This document shows, one piece after another, positions 23,196 through 35,741 of a stretch of DNA of 64,000 nt. The position numbers were made by a program, and so were the translations under genes. The stretch is from Botryotinia globosa (taxonomy: Eukaryota; Ascomycota; Leotiomycetes; Helotiales; Sclerotiniaceae), in contig RCSZ01000014.1 of NCBI GenBank assembly GCA_014898425.1, forward strand, positions 1,860,001 through 1,924,000. Direction: 5' to 3'. Below the pieces are notes generated by a model that was not told the origin of the DNA, searched no databases, and was given only the letters and a program-made list of their open reading frames with translations. Each line of letters opens with the position of its first letter. The first letter of the stretch is position 1.

Positions 23196-23260
23196 GATAT
23201 AAGCCACGAGTATGCTGGAGCCAGGAAGCTTAAGAGCCCGTTCGGATTGATTTTATTTTT

Positions 23261-26200
23261 ATTTGAGATAGATAATAGTCAATCAAATATCTACGAGTAC
23301 TTGTAAACGAAGCCTCCTACTTCTTGATGAGTTGAAAAAATGCATGCAATTATCAATCTAGAAATATCTCGTGATTTTCACGTTTACTAAGCGCAGATTC
23401 TCTATCCTGAATCATAAAAATCGAATATGTAAAAATGTTCTTCCCCTCTCAATCGTCTCTTTTCAGTTTCACGAGGAGTTGTCTTTTTCAGGCAATAAGG
23501 GTGGACATATTAATATCTAGGTACTTCATAGCTTTGATGGTCAATTCAAGGCAAATGTGTTTATTGAAATTTTGGAAAGAAGGAGGCCTGGATGACAGTT
23601 GGTACCGGGTAGGTTCTTGCGATTTTGTCGGGACTTGCAACTACCACGTAGGGGCTAGCAAGAAACTACGAATGGCGCAAGTAAGACCATTCAGGATCTA
23701 CGACTACCCTCCTACTGCACAGCTTCCAGAATCTTCCAATTTAAAAAGATGACTACCTAGTATATATGAATTGTGGAGTCATGCAAAGATTTTGAGCGTT
23801 CTTCGTTAGTTTTACAGGCAAGAATTGAATTAGATTTATTAATTTACTTTTCAAGATGTACTATGTACCTAGGTATGTTCTTTCTACTACTTTCTCGGCT
23901 ACGGACCTACCGGTATCTAGGCTAGCACGGCTAGGTAGGGAGTTTAGGCTTGGTGCGGGGTAGATGCTCCTCCACATACTCGCATTCCATCTTTCTCGTT
24001 CCCATTCTCATCCACGTCTCAAGGTTTTCTTTGGTAATGGCCAATGCCATTCTTTACAGTTTTCACACTAAACTTAGACATAGTAATGTCTCTTTCAAAC
24101 TTTACGACTATTATTATTATGGATCAAGAGATTAGGATAGGAGTTCTCTCTAAATGTTACCTACTAGATGGTACTAGTATACATGTCATATGAAAAGTAG
24201 CTCTCCAATAATATTGCATGAATATCATACAATCATACAGTATTATGATTCTTGATATTCGTCTTTGTATGGTGGCTTGTTTGGTTAAGTTCGAATATGT
24301 AACTAACGCGTGGTGATATAACTTTGTTCCATGTGCCGGGATCACCCAATGCTGTATCACGTCATACGCCAAAAGATGCCCCTTGCTTTACCGAGCTGTC
24401 ACAACACATGCATGTCGGTTGTTTGGCAAACGAAAAGAGATGGCATGATCTTTGGAGGGTCGTGAGTAGAGTGAAAGATGATTAAGAGTTTGCACAAAGC
24501 TATTAAAGCCAGAGTTATCAACATTCTATTGTAAGTTGATATTTCTTCTATGAATTACAGACCCTAAGTAATGTAGTTTGAACATTTTTTTGTATGATAT
24601 AAGGTGATGAGAATACTGCAGAGGAATCAAAATTGAGATGACATCGGATCGCAGCCTTTGATTGTGGCAAGATGCAGCGATGCAGCACCCACACCAGATA
24701 TTGTGATGGTGAAAGGAAAGTCTTGGAAAGTCTACGAGTTTTACTCTTGCAAACGGTGATCAGTGAAGATTAGTCCGACCTGTTATTATCGTTCAAGATT
24801 TTTTGTTGCACCTCTTATTAGTCTGGCGGTCTGGAGCTCAACTTTCTAAACTCTTCTCGACAACTGGAGAACAAATTTGATAGGCAGAGAGTCTGGTTCT
24901 GGGTGGATTTGTTGCAGATCTCATCTCACATTGGGATTAGATTGCTGAGCCAATTTGACGTCATTTTCAAGTAATCAGATTTGGAATCATATGTGTATAG
25001 ATCTCTACCACTAGATTGTTGTGATATTGTAACTCTTTGTTCTTTGTGAATCTACAATGCATCAGAATATAATCCGGGGTTTGATACCCAATGGAGATGT
25101 TATTTTGCAGTTCCAAAAGAATTATTGCAACTATCGACTCATTCTTAGTTTAACTGATTACACATCCGAATAGTTCCAGCTATATATAATCAATTTTAGA
25201 AGTTTGATTAAATATTACTGGAAGCAATATTTGGGACTCTAATGGAATATTCTGAGCCAACGATTGGGAAGGCAGTGTTATTAGTATAACTATATTCTCG
25301 CTTTGCATCAAAAGTCCTGGAAGTGTCAAAGGAAGTAGATCAAAACACAAGATGTGTAAAGTACAAACACTTGGAATATTATGATGAAGAGTAGAAGGTG
25401 CCCAAAAGATGGGTAGTCTAAACGTTCTTGAGGGCTTGGAGAATACGCCCGATCAGCACGAACTAGGAAACGACACTTTATATGGAATCTGTTAGTATTA
25501 ACTTGGTTGATATAAGTGTAAATACTTAGTCCTATATGGTTGTATTCGTTCTTGATTATTATTATTTATAAAAAACTAGGTACTAAATATATAAAGAAGC
25601 ACTAGTACAATGCTAATTAATACAGTGCCCTCTTTGATCACATGATCGATGTCCCGACAGAATCAGAATCCTGATAAAGCGATGAGGACAGAAAAAGAAC
25701 ACGAGGGCATCCCACACCCCTGAGATATGTATATGTATCGAGAGCGAGAGGACAGGAGGCTCAAATCTAGTACTAGAATAATAATAAAACAGAGACAAGC
25801 ATGCAGAGAACTTCTTTTCCAATTATTATGCACTAGCACAGGAGATATTATCCAATCTGAAGCTGGAGCCAGATAAATTCTAAAAGTGTTATTCATTTCG
25901 GTTACCAACAATCTTACATCAACACTAGTCTTGTTAATAAAGAGACTTCTGGACCTATATTCCCATCTATGCACAGATATTAGAACAAACCAATAGATCT
26001 GGAAGTTGGCATGCGTCTTGCCATCAGTGAAAAGCTCATGCAGGATACAGATTCTTTATATGTACTTAAACTTAAATAAGCCAACTATTTCTTCCGCTTC
26101 CAGTACCCAATTCGTTGAGGGTTGTTAATAAATGTTTTTTGTAGGTCGATAATAAGAGGAAACTTACATAATATATGCAGCTTTCCAGGTTATTTACTAC

Positions 26201-26494
26201 AGTTTGATGAATTCCTAGCCAGCCTAGGTAGGTAGTTTGATAAGATACAGTACCTACCTAGTACGCTTGTTGGCTAAAGGTTCAGCCTTATGGAAGGCTC
26301 GAGCGTCTAGATCAACCTTTACCTTGAATAAAGAACCCAGATATTACATCAGGATCTCTTACACTTACACTTACACTTATTACTATTACCATTACCATCA
26401 CCAGTATTACAAAAATAACACTACCTCATCATTACCCTCTGTTTCTAGATTATACTTTCTAGATCAGTGCTTTCCTCATTCCTGCATTAGAAGG
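23261..26494. other. Intergenic region, nothing recognised
   Basis: Normal composition again, but no frame longer than about 105 codons and no conserved motif. It holds CCTAGGTA palindromes at 23868 and 26223. The frame at 23435-23752 shows no family features and is not called. Confidence 0.45.
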
Positions 26495-27703
26495 ATGATC
26501 CGACAAAATCTTTGGAGTTCATCCATCTCGGGTGCACTCTTCAACAGATCACTCATCAGTTGTAGACCACTTTTCAATGGTTTCCACAATACACAAAGAC
26601 GATCCAATCTTAAACATGTTGGTACCTCTCTATTATTCTCCAATGAAAATCTTTGATACTCACTTAGCACAAACCCCTCAAATTCCATATTCAGCAAAGA
26701 TCAACTTTGCTGTATGATCACATAAGTTGTACTTCGCTGACAATAGTTGTAGGATCAAACAGATGTAAAATATCATCTCCTAGGAAGCATTCCTCTCGGC
26801 CATAAAGACCTCGGACTGTTTGGAAAGGGCCGTTTTGAATCGATCAACTCAAAGGTCAAGGAACAAATAGATATGATGGAATTGGTTGACCACAGAGATA
26901 CCATCACACACGAGAAGATAATCACAAACAATCCAATCCTTCACGAGAAAAAGAACCTCACATTCGAAGAAAAATTGAACAGTATGAAAGCAGCCTCAGA
27001 AGAGTCAAAAAGAGACTTGGGTCAAGCAATGGAACGCTTGGATCTCTGTCTTCTGAGGGTAAAGAGATTGGAAACAGAGAAAGTGTCAAGATATGAGGGA
27101 GAGACAATCAATATGAGACAGAAACTGTGGAAAATGGCGTGTATCATGGAGAACACCAGGCAGAAGATATCTGTGCCATCGTGGATGGAAACCATCAGAA
27201 AGAGACGAAATCAAGCGGCACATCTAACTGATTTGGCAACAGTGATGATGCTAGCAGATGAATATCCCGACTATTTTGACATTCTTCTCGATACGATATA
27301 TGGAGCGCCAAAAAGCGAAATCAGCCTGCTGATTCGCGCGGACAAGACTGACGAGGATCAAGTTTATAGGATCTTGAATGAACGCGGTTCAGCTTTCCAC
27401 AACTATTATGCCAATACTTGTATTAATCCTTTCAATTTGTGGTTATCAGCAGTGCGCGGTCTTCAAAAACTACAATCGGCTACAGCGAACAAACCACCAT
27501 CTTCTGATCACGAAAGTTCGGTTCAAAATCAAAAAGCCGAGGTCCAGAAATCAATTCGAGAATGGGATGCAGCTTTTGGCGTGGATAGGTTGAAGATGGG
27601 TACCAACATTAAGGAATGCAGAAAGATAATCTACACGGATTACAAAAGCAGAGATCTTCTTCCACGTATGTGGAAAAGTTTTGGTGTCCAGGAGGAAGAG
27701 TAG
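26495..27703 (+). CDS. Hypothetical protein, possible mitochondrial presequence, coiled coil
   Basis: My model joins 26495-26617 and 26753-27703 (357 residues) across a 135-nt phase-0 intron with a less usual donor, GTTGGT. The first 40 residues (MIRQNLWSSSISGALFNRSL and on) are rich in Arg, Ser and hydrophobic residues and lack acids, as in mitochondrial presequences. Residues about 70-140 (from EKLNSMKAASEESKRDLGQ) look like a coiled coil. The rest is charged and predicted soluble, with no motif I know. The second exon is certain as an open frame of more than 300 codons; the first exon and start are less sure, and an in-frame ATG at 26873 would give a 276-residue protein without a presequence. 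It lies alone beside the gene-poor region and may be lineage-specific. Confidence 0.6.
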
Positions 27704-28391
27704 AATTTCATGAATTTGAGGGGATAAAGTAGAGGAACTAGAAGAAAGGTGTTGATGGGTTTGGAGCAAAATTGAGGGGTAAATGTCTTTATGATGATAT
27801 GAAATACAAGCAATGAATATGGAGTATGGGAAGTTAGAGTGGAGTTAAATACAGATGCCCATTTTGGTTTGATACAGTTAGTGCTCTTGATGGAGAAGAA
27901 GAGATAGTATGAAGTACATCAAGGTCTGGTTTTAGATAGATGTCATATAATTCCAGTTCGTACTTCTTACTTAATGTTGCTATGTTTATGCTATGCTATC
28001 ATGATGTTTGTGAATGTTGCTATAAACTCACTCTATCAAATCAGTAGAAAGGTGTATCTTGATCATAAAAAGTGATTTTTCAGATCCTATGGACCGAGAC
28101 AACTCTTTCTTGTCAAACATCTATCTACTTAATTGTTCATCTATTCACTCATCTATCCATTTATCTATTTATCTACTTATCTATCTACTTATTTATCTAT
28201 GCATTTGTTGTTGGTTATGAGAGGCGGGATGTGAAAAGTCAGAAGTGAGACGTGAGAAACGAGAGGGAATATCCATCATGATCAAAGAGTAGGTACGTAG
28301 GTGAGTAGGCAGGTATGACACTGGCGAAACGAGGTAGTAATCGAGTAATCTAAATAAGGATGGGTATATACAATACTAGAAAGGTAACCAT
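27704..28391. other. Intergenic region between convergent genes
   Basis: It contains a run of CTATTTATCTA-type repeats (about 28125-28205). No gene seen. Confidence 0.5.
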
Positions 28392-29467
28392 TCAAACAAT
28401 ATCCTTTTCGAAATCGATCAGCTTCAATTTTCTCGCATCCTTGAAATGATACTGCGCAACTTTACTCCTGACCAAGAATCTCGCCGCTGCACTATCTCTC
28501 TCGAGCGTGACATAACCATCCAAGCCATTCTCATCGGCTTCCAATAACCCGTTCAACAGCTGTTCGGCCAATTCGCGCATTTCAGCTGCGGCGGCACGTG
28601 TTTCGTCCCATTCTTCTTCTTCTTCTTCCTCCTCGTCATCTTGGTCGAGAGAAGGTTTGGGGCCCCAGATTTCATCGATGCGACGCTGGCGTTTATCCAT
28701 GTTTGGGTTTTCCTTTGGCTTTTTGGGTTTTCCCTGCGTGCTGAAACCGGCGATGAGGGTTTGTGGAGTGATGGAGAGCATTTCCCCTACGATGGGGCCG
28801 CCGAGTTCTTCGGCGGCGAGCATGGATGCTAAATGTGTATCGATGAAGGAATTGAATGCCCGGATTAGATTGCCGGTTTCGGTGTCGTAGTGTGTTTTGC
28901 CTGTTCGGAAGGAGGATTGCAACTCGGAAAAGATTTGGGAGGGGGATTTTTGGGTTTGCTGCGTGAGTTGGGTTGTGAGGGCGGAAATGCGCGATTGGAG
29001 CGCGGATTGGATGGAGAGGGCATCTTGGTGGTCGGATTTTTCCTTTTGGAGGAGCGTGGTGGTGGTGGAGAGGTCATGTGAGCTGGTGGTCATGCATTCT
29101 TGGGTTTCTTGGATGCAGGATGTGGTGGTGCGGTGGGCGAGGAGAGCAGGAAGGACGGATTTGGGAGGTGGGAGGTAGGGGGGTGTGATGGAGAGGGTAT
29201 CGTAGGCGTGTTTCAGAGCACGGAGTTGGTGGAGGTGGGTTTGGGGGTCTCGTGATGGGCCGGAAGATATGGGGATTGAGGTTTTTGCTCGGAGCTAAGG
29301 TGGATGATTAGCTTGAGGTTTTTTAGAAATCGATATGATGGGGAATGGAAACTCACCTTTGCAAGTGCGGCTTCTTGCTCCTTGACTCGATCTTGAAGAT
29401 CTTGGAGGGTTTGGTCGAGACGCGTTGTATGTGCAGCGGAGATTCGAGGGTCTTGATCGATATCCAT
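28392..29467 (-). CDS. Kinetochore protein, CENP-K-like
   Basis: Exons 29467-29357 and 29294-28392 with a 62-nt phase-0 intron give 337 residues. The protein is largely coiled coil: LDQTLQDLQDRVKEQEAALAK at the N-terminus and a Gln/Ser/Leu-rich segment around residues 110-165. Conserved-looking blocks are YDTETGNLIRAFNSFIDTHL, AAEELGGPIVGEML, KRQRRIDEIWGPKP, an acidic Glu run, WDETRAAAAEMRELAEQLL and AARFLVRSKVAQYH. I recall these blocks from filamentous-fungal proteins annotated as centromere protein CENP-K, a subunit of the constitutive centromere network (Sim4 complex). The assignment rests on that memory and is moderate; it could be another coiled-coil kinetochore subunit. It is transcribed divergently from the KH-domain gene 1.46 kb away. 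Confidence 0.7.
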
Positions 29468-30931
29468 GGTAAATGGAGTGGGTAGGGGGTTGTGGGTTTG
29501 AATCTTGACAAGTTATTGACCTTGTCTTAATTGGTCCTTTGAACTATCTCATTCAATTCTCGATCGACAGCAACTTGAGACAAGGAGCAGAGATTGAAAT
29601 GTAGTGTGTTTCAATTTGACAGCCAAAAAAACACGTGCATTGCTTTTATTTTATATGTGCACGGATAAACTGGTTCTATTTTGAAGAAAAGGAGCGGGCC
29701 GAAAAGGGTAATTGAATCATGTCAAAGATGCGGGAAGTGAAGTATAACTTGGTTAATAGATTGAAGTCTTGACTCGTAAACCAGCTGAATATCGAATTGT
29801 ATTGATATAATTACATACCTGGGTAGAGAGAGGTACGGGTAGAGGTACGGGTAGAGAGAGGTACCGTACCTGGGTAACCTTGGAACCTTGAAAATGTCAG
29901 AATTGAACCTCAGGCATAAACACATAAATACATAAATACATACTTTTTATGCAACCATTCATTCACACACACGTGAGACCTCCTCACCAAAAAGGCCTCA
30001 GACCAAGCAGCATAACTTTTTAACGCTAGTGGAGCTTCCCTCGCATCTCAGATCTACCGCCTCAGTACCGCGTAAGGTTCTTTCTTGCTTGCTACTTTCT
30101 TTTGAATTCTCTACCTAGGTATTTTAAAGACATCATCTTCTCCCTCCCCTTCCTTTTCTTCATTGAAATATCATCGTCTTCATCATCTTCATCATCTTCA
30201 TCATCTTCATCCTCTTCATCATCGGAACGACTTCTTGAACTAAGTCGCTCAAGCTATCTACGTAAACCACCATCCTCGGGAAATAAAGATCTACGCGATT
30301 TTCAACCTCGTCGAATTTCACCTCCATCTACTCTTTGTCGCTTCTCCATCTCCATCTCCATTTCCATCTCCTGCAACTTCCGATCAACACGCAGCAAACT
30401 AAACAATCATCGGAATTGAAAGCTGGGAACGCAAACCAGTACTTAATAAAAAAGCATCAAGACAACGATAACTTGGAATCGTTGGTGGAAAAGCTTAAGG
30501 TTTGAGGATAGGTCCCTAATACTGCTTTTTTCTTCCCCAAAAATAAGAGGATTCTTCAAAATCAGTTATCTTCACCTCCAAAGCCCTCACATCCATCACA
30601 ATCACAGAAACTACTCGCCCTCCCAACTTCCAAGAAAATCCCTTTCCAGAGTTTGCAGGTCTATTACAAGTTGTTGTTTTACACCACATCTGCTTCCTCC
30701 CCTATCGACACATCTTCTCTTATTCGCAGTCCCCGTCAAAGCACACGCTCCATTCCCTGCTTCCTCCGACCCCAACACCAGCACGTTTTCCTTCGAAGAC
30801 TCTTCTGGTGTACATAAAAAAGCGATCAATCCAAATAGTCATTTGACTTATCTTCCAATCCCGTTCCGATCACTATTCAACTTAAAGTGACACAAATACA
30901 AGAGAAGAGATTAACCAAATAGCAAACGAAA
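29468..30931. other. Divergent intergenic region and KH-gene leader
   Basis: About 1.46 kb. It contains GAGGTACGGGTA direct repeats (29825-29870), a CCTAGGTA palindrome (30114) and a CATCTT/CATCATCTT array (about 30166-30222). The 800 bases before the KH gene are C/T-rich and may be a long leader. The open frame at 30102-30419 consists largely of this repeat and is not called. Confidence 0.5.
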
Positions 30932-32497
30932 ATGTCGGCCTCACCTACAACAGCTCCTACACAATCCACAAAACGTCCTCTTGAGGATCCATCATCCCCT
31001 TCTGCACCAAGCGATCAACCAGATGCCAAGCGTCCTGCTTTAGATAAGATTGTAAAGGGCGAAGATGATTCAGAAAAGAAACCATCCGTCATTGAAACCG
31101 AGCTCCCAGTCCTCACCAATCCAAATGGAGATGCGAAACCTGATGAAGCCAATGGAATAAAAGGAGAAGCAAAGGATGCTAAGGGAGATGCCGAGGTTGT
31201 TGATGCTCCTACTACTGAAGCAACACAACCAATCCAAACAACGGTTCCTACTAAAACCGATGGCACTTCCTCTGTAAATGCTCTCCCACACGACGAAAGC
31301 GGATGGATACATGTTCGATCCGTTATTACAAGTGCCGAAGCTGCTACCGTCATTGGCAAGGGGGGAGAAAATGTTTCCTTGGTCCGAAAGCTTTCTGGTG
31401 CAAAATGTACAGTCAGCGATTATCAAAAGGGAGCAGTGGAAAGAATTTTGACTGTTAGTGGTGTTGTTGATGCTGTAGCTAAGGTGCGTCTGCCCGTTTT
31501 GACATTTGAAGAAATATGACTAATTATTTGTAGGCATTCGGTTTGATAATTCGAACATTGAACAATGAAGCTCTCGAAGCTCCTTCGGACTCTACCTCGA
31601 AGACATACCCTCTTCGCCTTCTTATTCCACATATTTTGATTGGCTCTATAATTGGTAAAGGTGGTGTTCGGATCAAAGAGATCCAAGAAGCTTCAGGGGC
31701 TCGTTTGAATGCTTCCGATTCGTACCTTCCACTTTCAACCGAGAGATCACTTGTTGTTCTTGGTGTCGCAGATGCCGTCCACATTGCAACCTATTATGTG
31801 GGAAGCACATTGTTTGAACAATTGACAGAGAGATTTGGCGGTCCCGCTGCATCTGCCTATGCATCAAGAAGCGGTGGACCTGCAGGTGTGGTCCCAGGTG
31901 GTATGCAGGTTGTTCCATATGTTCCACAACCAGCTGGTGGAAACTATGGTCACCCTGACAACCATCGTCGTTCTGACCGTGGATCTCACCATACTCCTGG
32001 AAACAGCTATGCCCAACCATACGGTCAAGGGCAAGCAACTCACCAACAGCCAGCTGCTGCTGCACATTACGGTGGACACGCTTCTCCAGCCGTTGGCGGG
32101 TATGGTGGAGTGGGTCCACAACAACCACAAGCTGGCCACGCTGTTCCTCAACCACATGGTGCTACTGGCCCACAAGGTCAACCTATGCCAGGTGCTATCC
32201 CCGGTCAACCCTTAACACAACAAATCTTCATTCCAAATGATATGGTTGGAGCTATAATTGGTAAAGGTGGCGCCAAGATTAATGAAATCAGACAACTCAG
32301 TGGTAGTGTCATTAAGATCAATGAGCCTCAAGATAATTCAAATGAGAGACTGGTTACAATTACAGGAACAGCTGAGTGTAATCAAATGGCTTTGTAAGTT
32401 TCCTCTTTTTTCAACCATATTTTCATATTACTAATACATGAATAGATACATGCTCTACTCAAGGCTAGAGAGTGAACGTCACAGAGCTTCAAGCTAA
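30932..32497 (+). CDS. Triple KH-domain RNA-binding protein (Pbp2/Rnc1/PCBP-like)
   Basis: Exons 30932-31483, 31534-32393 and 32446-32497 (introns 50 and 52 nt) give 487 residues. Three KH domains carry intact GKGG loops: KH1 at about residues 125-190 (loop 142-145), KH2 at about 208-275 (loop 225-228) and KH3 at about 415-475 (loop 427-430). A Gln/Gly/Pro/His-rich linker of about 130 residues joins KH2 and KH3; an acidic Lys/Ala/Thr-rich tail of 120 residues precedes KH1. This arrangement is that of poly(C)-binding proteins and yeast Pbp2 or fission-yeast Rnc1, which bind mRNA and influence stability; the specific target here is unknown. The exon 2 to 3 junction falls inside KH3, as shown by the restored helix LYMLYSRL. 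Confidence 0.92.
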
Positions 32498-33438
32498 ATT
32501 TAAATTGATATATGAAAAGGTTTAGATATGTGCACGGAAAAGGACTTCCTTTGGCAATATGTGTTATTGACAATCAGAAATGAATCTTTTCATGGATGTT
32601 AGTGGCCTGGTTAGCGGAATGGTGGCTTGCTTGCTTTTTCATGGCGTATATTTCCCTTGGGAGTGAAAAGATCTCTCTAGGCAATTGATAAAAAAAAGTT
32701 AATGATGAGAGAATGAGATCCTGATTGATTGATTGATTGATTGATGGGAAGCTGACCCGCGATTGGTATGGGAAACCAAGTGCATGGAAACGAGAATGAT
32801 GGGAGAGATGCTAATAGGGAAATTGGTATGCAAGAAAAATCACAATGCATGATGCATGATAGGCTAAGGTGATATGAATTGTGAAAAATTGTTATGTTAT
32901 GATTTGAGGTTCTTTTGATTGTATTTGCGGGATTGGAGACGCATTTGAAATTGAGGTGAGGTCAGGTGAGATGGAATGATGATGATGATGATGTATACCT
33001 AGCTGGGATGGATTTTGTGATTTTGTGATGTTTGGATTACTAATTGTGTGCTGCGCTGTGTTGTATTTAGTTTGGTGAACTGGTGTGTGATATTTTGCCG
33101 TATGCAAGAGCATCCATCGACTTGATGATTTGACAATAAGATGTTGATTTGTGGGAGCTACTGTGAAAGCTCTAGGAGATAGCGAGTGAGTTTGGAAATC
33201 AAAGTTTAGGAGTTTATGTGATCTGAACTGCTGGCTGACATCATCAGTGCCGTGTTCGTGTTGGGTGGGGTAAGTAAGGGAAGACTTCAAATACCTATGT
33301 TAGTTGGTGGTTTGTCTCTCACTATAGCTATTTATCATTGGCTATCTATCATATAACTCTTGGTATAGATATATTGAGTACAAAACTCTGTTCTTCAATT
33401 GTAGATTCGTAAGTTAGGAATAAGGAAGTAGTGTCGAA
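32498..33438. other. Intergenic region
   Basis: It contains TTGA (32722-32743) and GATGAT (32976-32994) short repeats and no supported gene. Confidence 0.5.
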
Positions 33439-35183
33439 ATGGCTATGCGGTCGGTGGTTAGTGGGTCTGACTTTGATGGGCCGGTCACGGAAATGGTGAG
33501 GATGGAGTTGAGAGGGGAGATAGGGGGAGGGGATCTGGAGGGGGAGGGGGAGGGAGAGGTGGAAGAGGCGGCGAGGATTTGTAAGTGTCTTTTCTTTTGC
33601 TTGGGGAGGATAATTGGAGTTGGGGATGGTATTGGGGATGAAATATCTGCACAGCTGGTTGTGGATGGGGATGGATCCAAGCAGAGTAATGCTTCAAGTG
33701 GGCAGTGCGGTTTAGATATTTGGGAAAAGAGTTCAGAGGTGAGAGCTTGGAAGTGAGATTGACCGATGAGAGATGAGTGATCACGAGTGTGTAGAATTCA
33801 GTTTGCAATGAGGGGGATCGGGAGAAGGATGGAAGGAGGAGTCATTGAGTGTGCAGGCTTACTTGGATTCAAACTTTTCACGGTTCGAATTCGGCTTGAT
33901 GGAACGGGTCGAATGGGTAGATGGATGAAGGGGCGAATGGAAGGACGGACAGATGGAGTTCAAAGAACCAGACTAATCAGATATAACCAATGTAGGGCGT
34001 GAAACTCTAGATACAGTTGCAGCCCAAAAAGGATGTACAAATTCCTACTATGGCGGTACATTGGAGGATGATGGAGTGTTGATTTGGTGTATTGGTTTGA
34101 CTCCCCTTTTATTGATTCTTTTCCTGATTTAAACTGTGTTGAGAACTTTCCTGTCACTTATTGTTTGCTCTTTATTTTCTGCATATCCACCCCCTCCACT
34201 CAAATTTCCCATAATCTTCCTACACACGTCCAAATCTATATATATATCTATACTAACCCCCAATCCAAAGACTGGACATCCCTCGCTCCCCACAAAGCCT
34301 TTATGAATTCGCCAGCCTACCCTGCCTTTTTAGAAAACCTGCAGCCGATTATGGGAAGTGTGGAAATCATACACGCAAGCAAATTGGATGTTGCGGGCGC
34401 GATTGCAGAAGAAAATGCGGGGCAGAAGGGCGGAGTCATGGAAGTTGCTACGTTTTTTGATGTGGAGGATGTTTTTCTCGAGGTAGGTGGTGTTTTTGGT
34501 TTTATTTATCATTTGTTGTCTCCATCCAAATCTAAATCCGAAATTCGATGAATTGAAAAAAGAGCGAGAATGAGAAGCAGGTCAAGTAGAAGACTAAGAA
34601 AAGCAAACAGGGAGTAGAAACCTTCAAAACCGCAATCCGCAAACTTCACTCGGAAGAAAAAATTGCAGGATTTCTTGGCGTGATAGATTCCGGCGAGGTA
34701 ATTGAGAAGATCGCTAAGAAGAAAGAGGCGATGGAGGAAGAAAAGGGGAGAGCGTTGATTTTAATGTTAGGGTGGGAGACTAAGGAGGCTCACATGGTGG
34801 GTATTCATTTATTACTTTATTGTTTCCTTTCCTGGTCTTGGAAATTGAGGCCGCTTTTGATACACCGGTGGGAGTCTATAGATGGGAAGTTTGAAGAATT
34901 TTAGAGCTAATGTGAGATTTGAAACTTAGGCATTTAGAGAGACGAAGGAATTTGCGGACAGTATAGGATTTTTGAGAAAGGGGACGAGTGGGGCAGACAT
35001 GGTGAGTTTGTTTAAACAGTATTGTTCTTCTTTTTTGCTTCTGTTCTTCGGGAGATGATAAGATGGGATGGGATGGGATTGGATGGGATTGTGAGAACAG
35101 GGATATGAGAAGTATTGCAAAGTCGAGAGAAGAGATGGCTAACTTATATATATCAGTTCCATGTAGCATTTAGAAATGCATGA
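33439..35183 (+). CDS. ABM-fold (dimeric alpha-beta barrel) protein, six exons
   Basis: I assemble exons 33439-33580, 33996-34094, 34271-34482, 34611-34796, 34930-35001 and 35157-35183 (245 residues). Introns are 415, 176, 128, 133 and 155 nt, all GT-AG with matching phases. The product has two tandem ferredoxin-like half-barrels: TEMVRMELRG through VLIWCIDWTSLAPHKAFMNS, then VMEVATFFDV through LGWETKEAHMAFRETKEF and the end MFHVAFRNA. The pattern W-x-S-x-x-x-H-K-A-F and the repeated H-x-x-F-x-x-S/T are typical of fungal ABM or stress-responsive alpha/beta-barrel proteins. Substrate and role are unknown. Exon 1 is the least certain part, because its link rests on phase, a clean GTAAGT donor and the restored ARIW segment; exons 2-6 fit the family well. 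Confidence 0.75.
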
Positions 35184-35741
35184 GTATGTGATGCGGATGA
35201 ATATATTTCTCTGCGTTACAAAGCAATTCATACAATTCAACACATCCTCCCATACTCAATATCCATACAAATATCACTCACTCAATCTTCCACTCTGGAA
35301 ATCTCAAAGTCGAATATGAGCTATTGGGCAAGGGACGGAGGATGAGTTTTGAAAAAGCTACATTATACATTCGCATAGCCACCGGGGACAGGACTTCAAA
35401 CTTGAGAAAACCGAAAATCACCCAATCACCAATAGGTAGGTATAAAAATAAATATATTACACTCAAGCTTGATATACTTGAGAAGATTACTTCCCCTCCA
35501 ATATCATTAATTCATATCCGCATTCATATTCGTACCCATTCATCCAACCCAGAACCCCCCAGACCGAGCAACCCCAAACCAGCCTCATGCAATCCAATCC
35601 AACCAATTGATCATTTGCTTCTTAAAACATAACTATATCATGATATCATTCGTACATATAGCAACCATTCAGCCCGTCTCAAACTTTCACTTTTGTCATC
35701 CAATGCAATGTACAACGCCGCCAGCCATGCATGTAAATAAA
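35184..35741. other. Intergenic region between convergent ABM and BUB2 genes
   Basis: No coding sequence or repeat of note. Confidence 0.5.

Larger units (their letters stand above)
18880..23260. other. AT-rich transposon island
   Basis: Base composition changes sharply at about 18.9 kb to very AT-rich DNA with many stops in all frames and returns to normal near 23.3 kb. It is built of inverted-repeat elements (listed separately), a T6A array and degraded sequence between them. The look fits repeat-induced point mutation of old transposons; I have not computed RIP indices. No intact gene is seen. Confidence 0.7.

Noticed and set aside
30102..30419. 105-codon frame with a serine run upstream of the KH gene
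   Set aside because: The serine run is a CATCTT microsatellite; the rest has no conserved look. More likely leader sequence.
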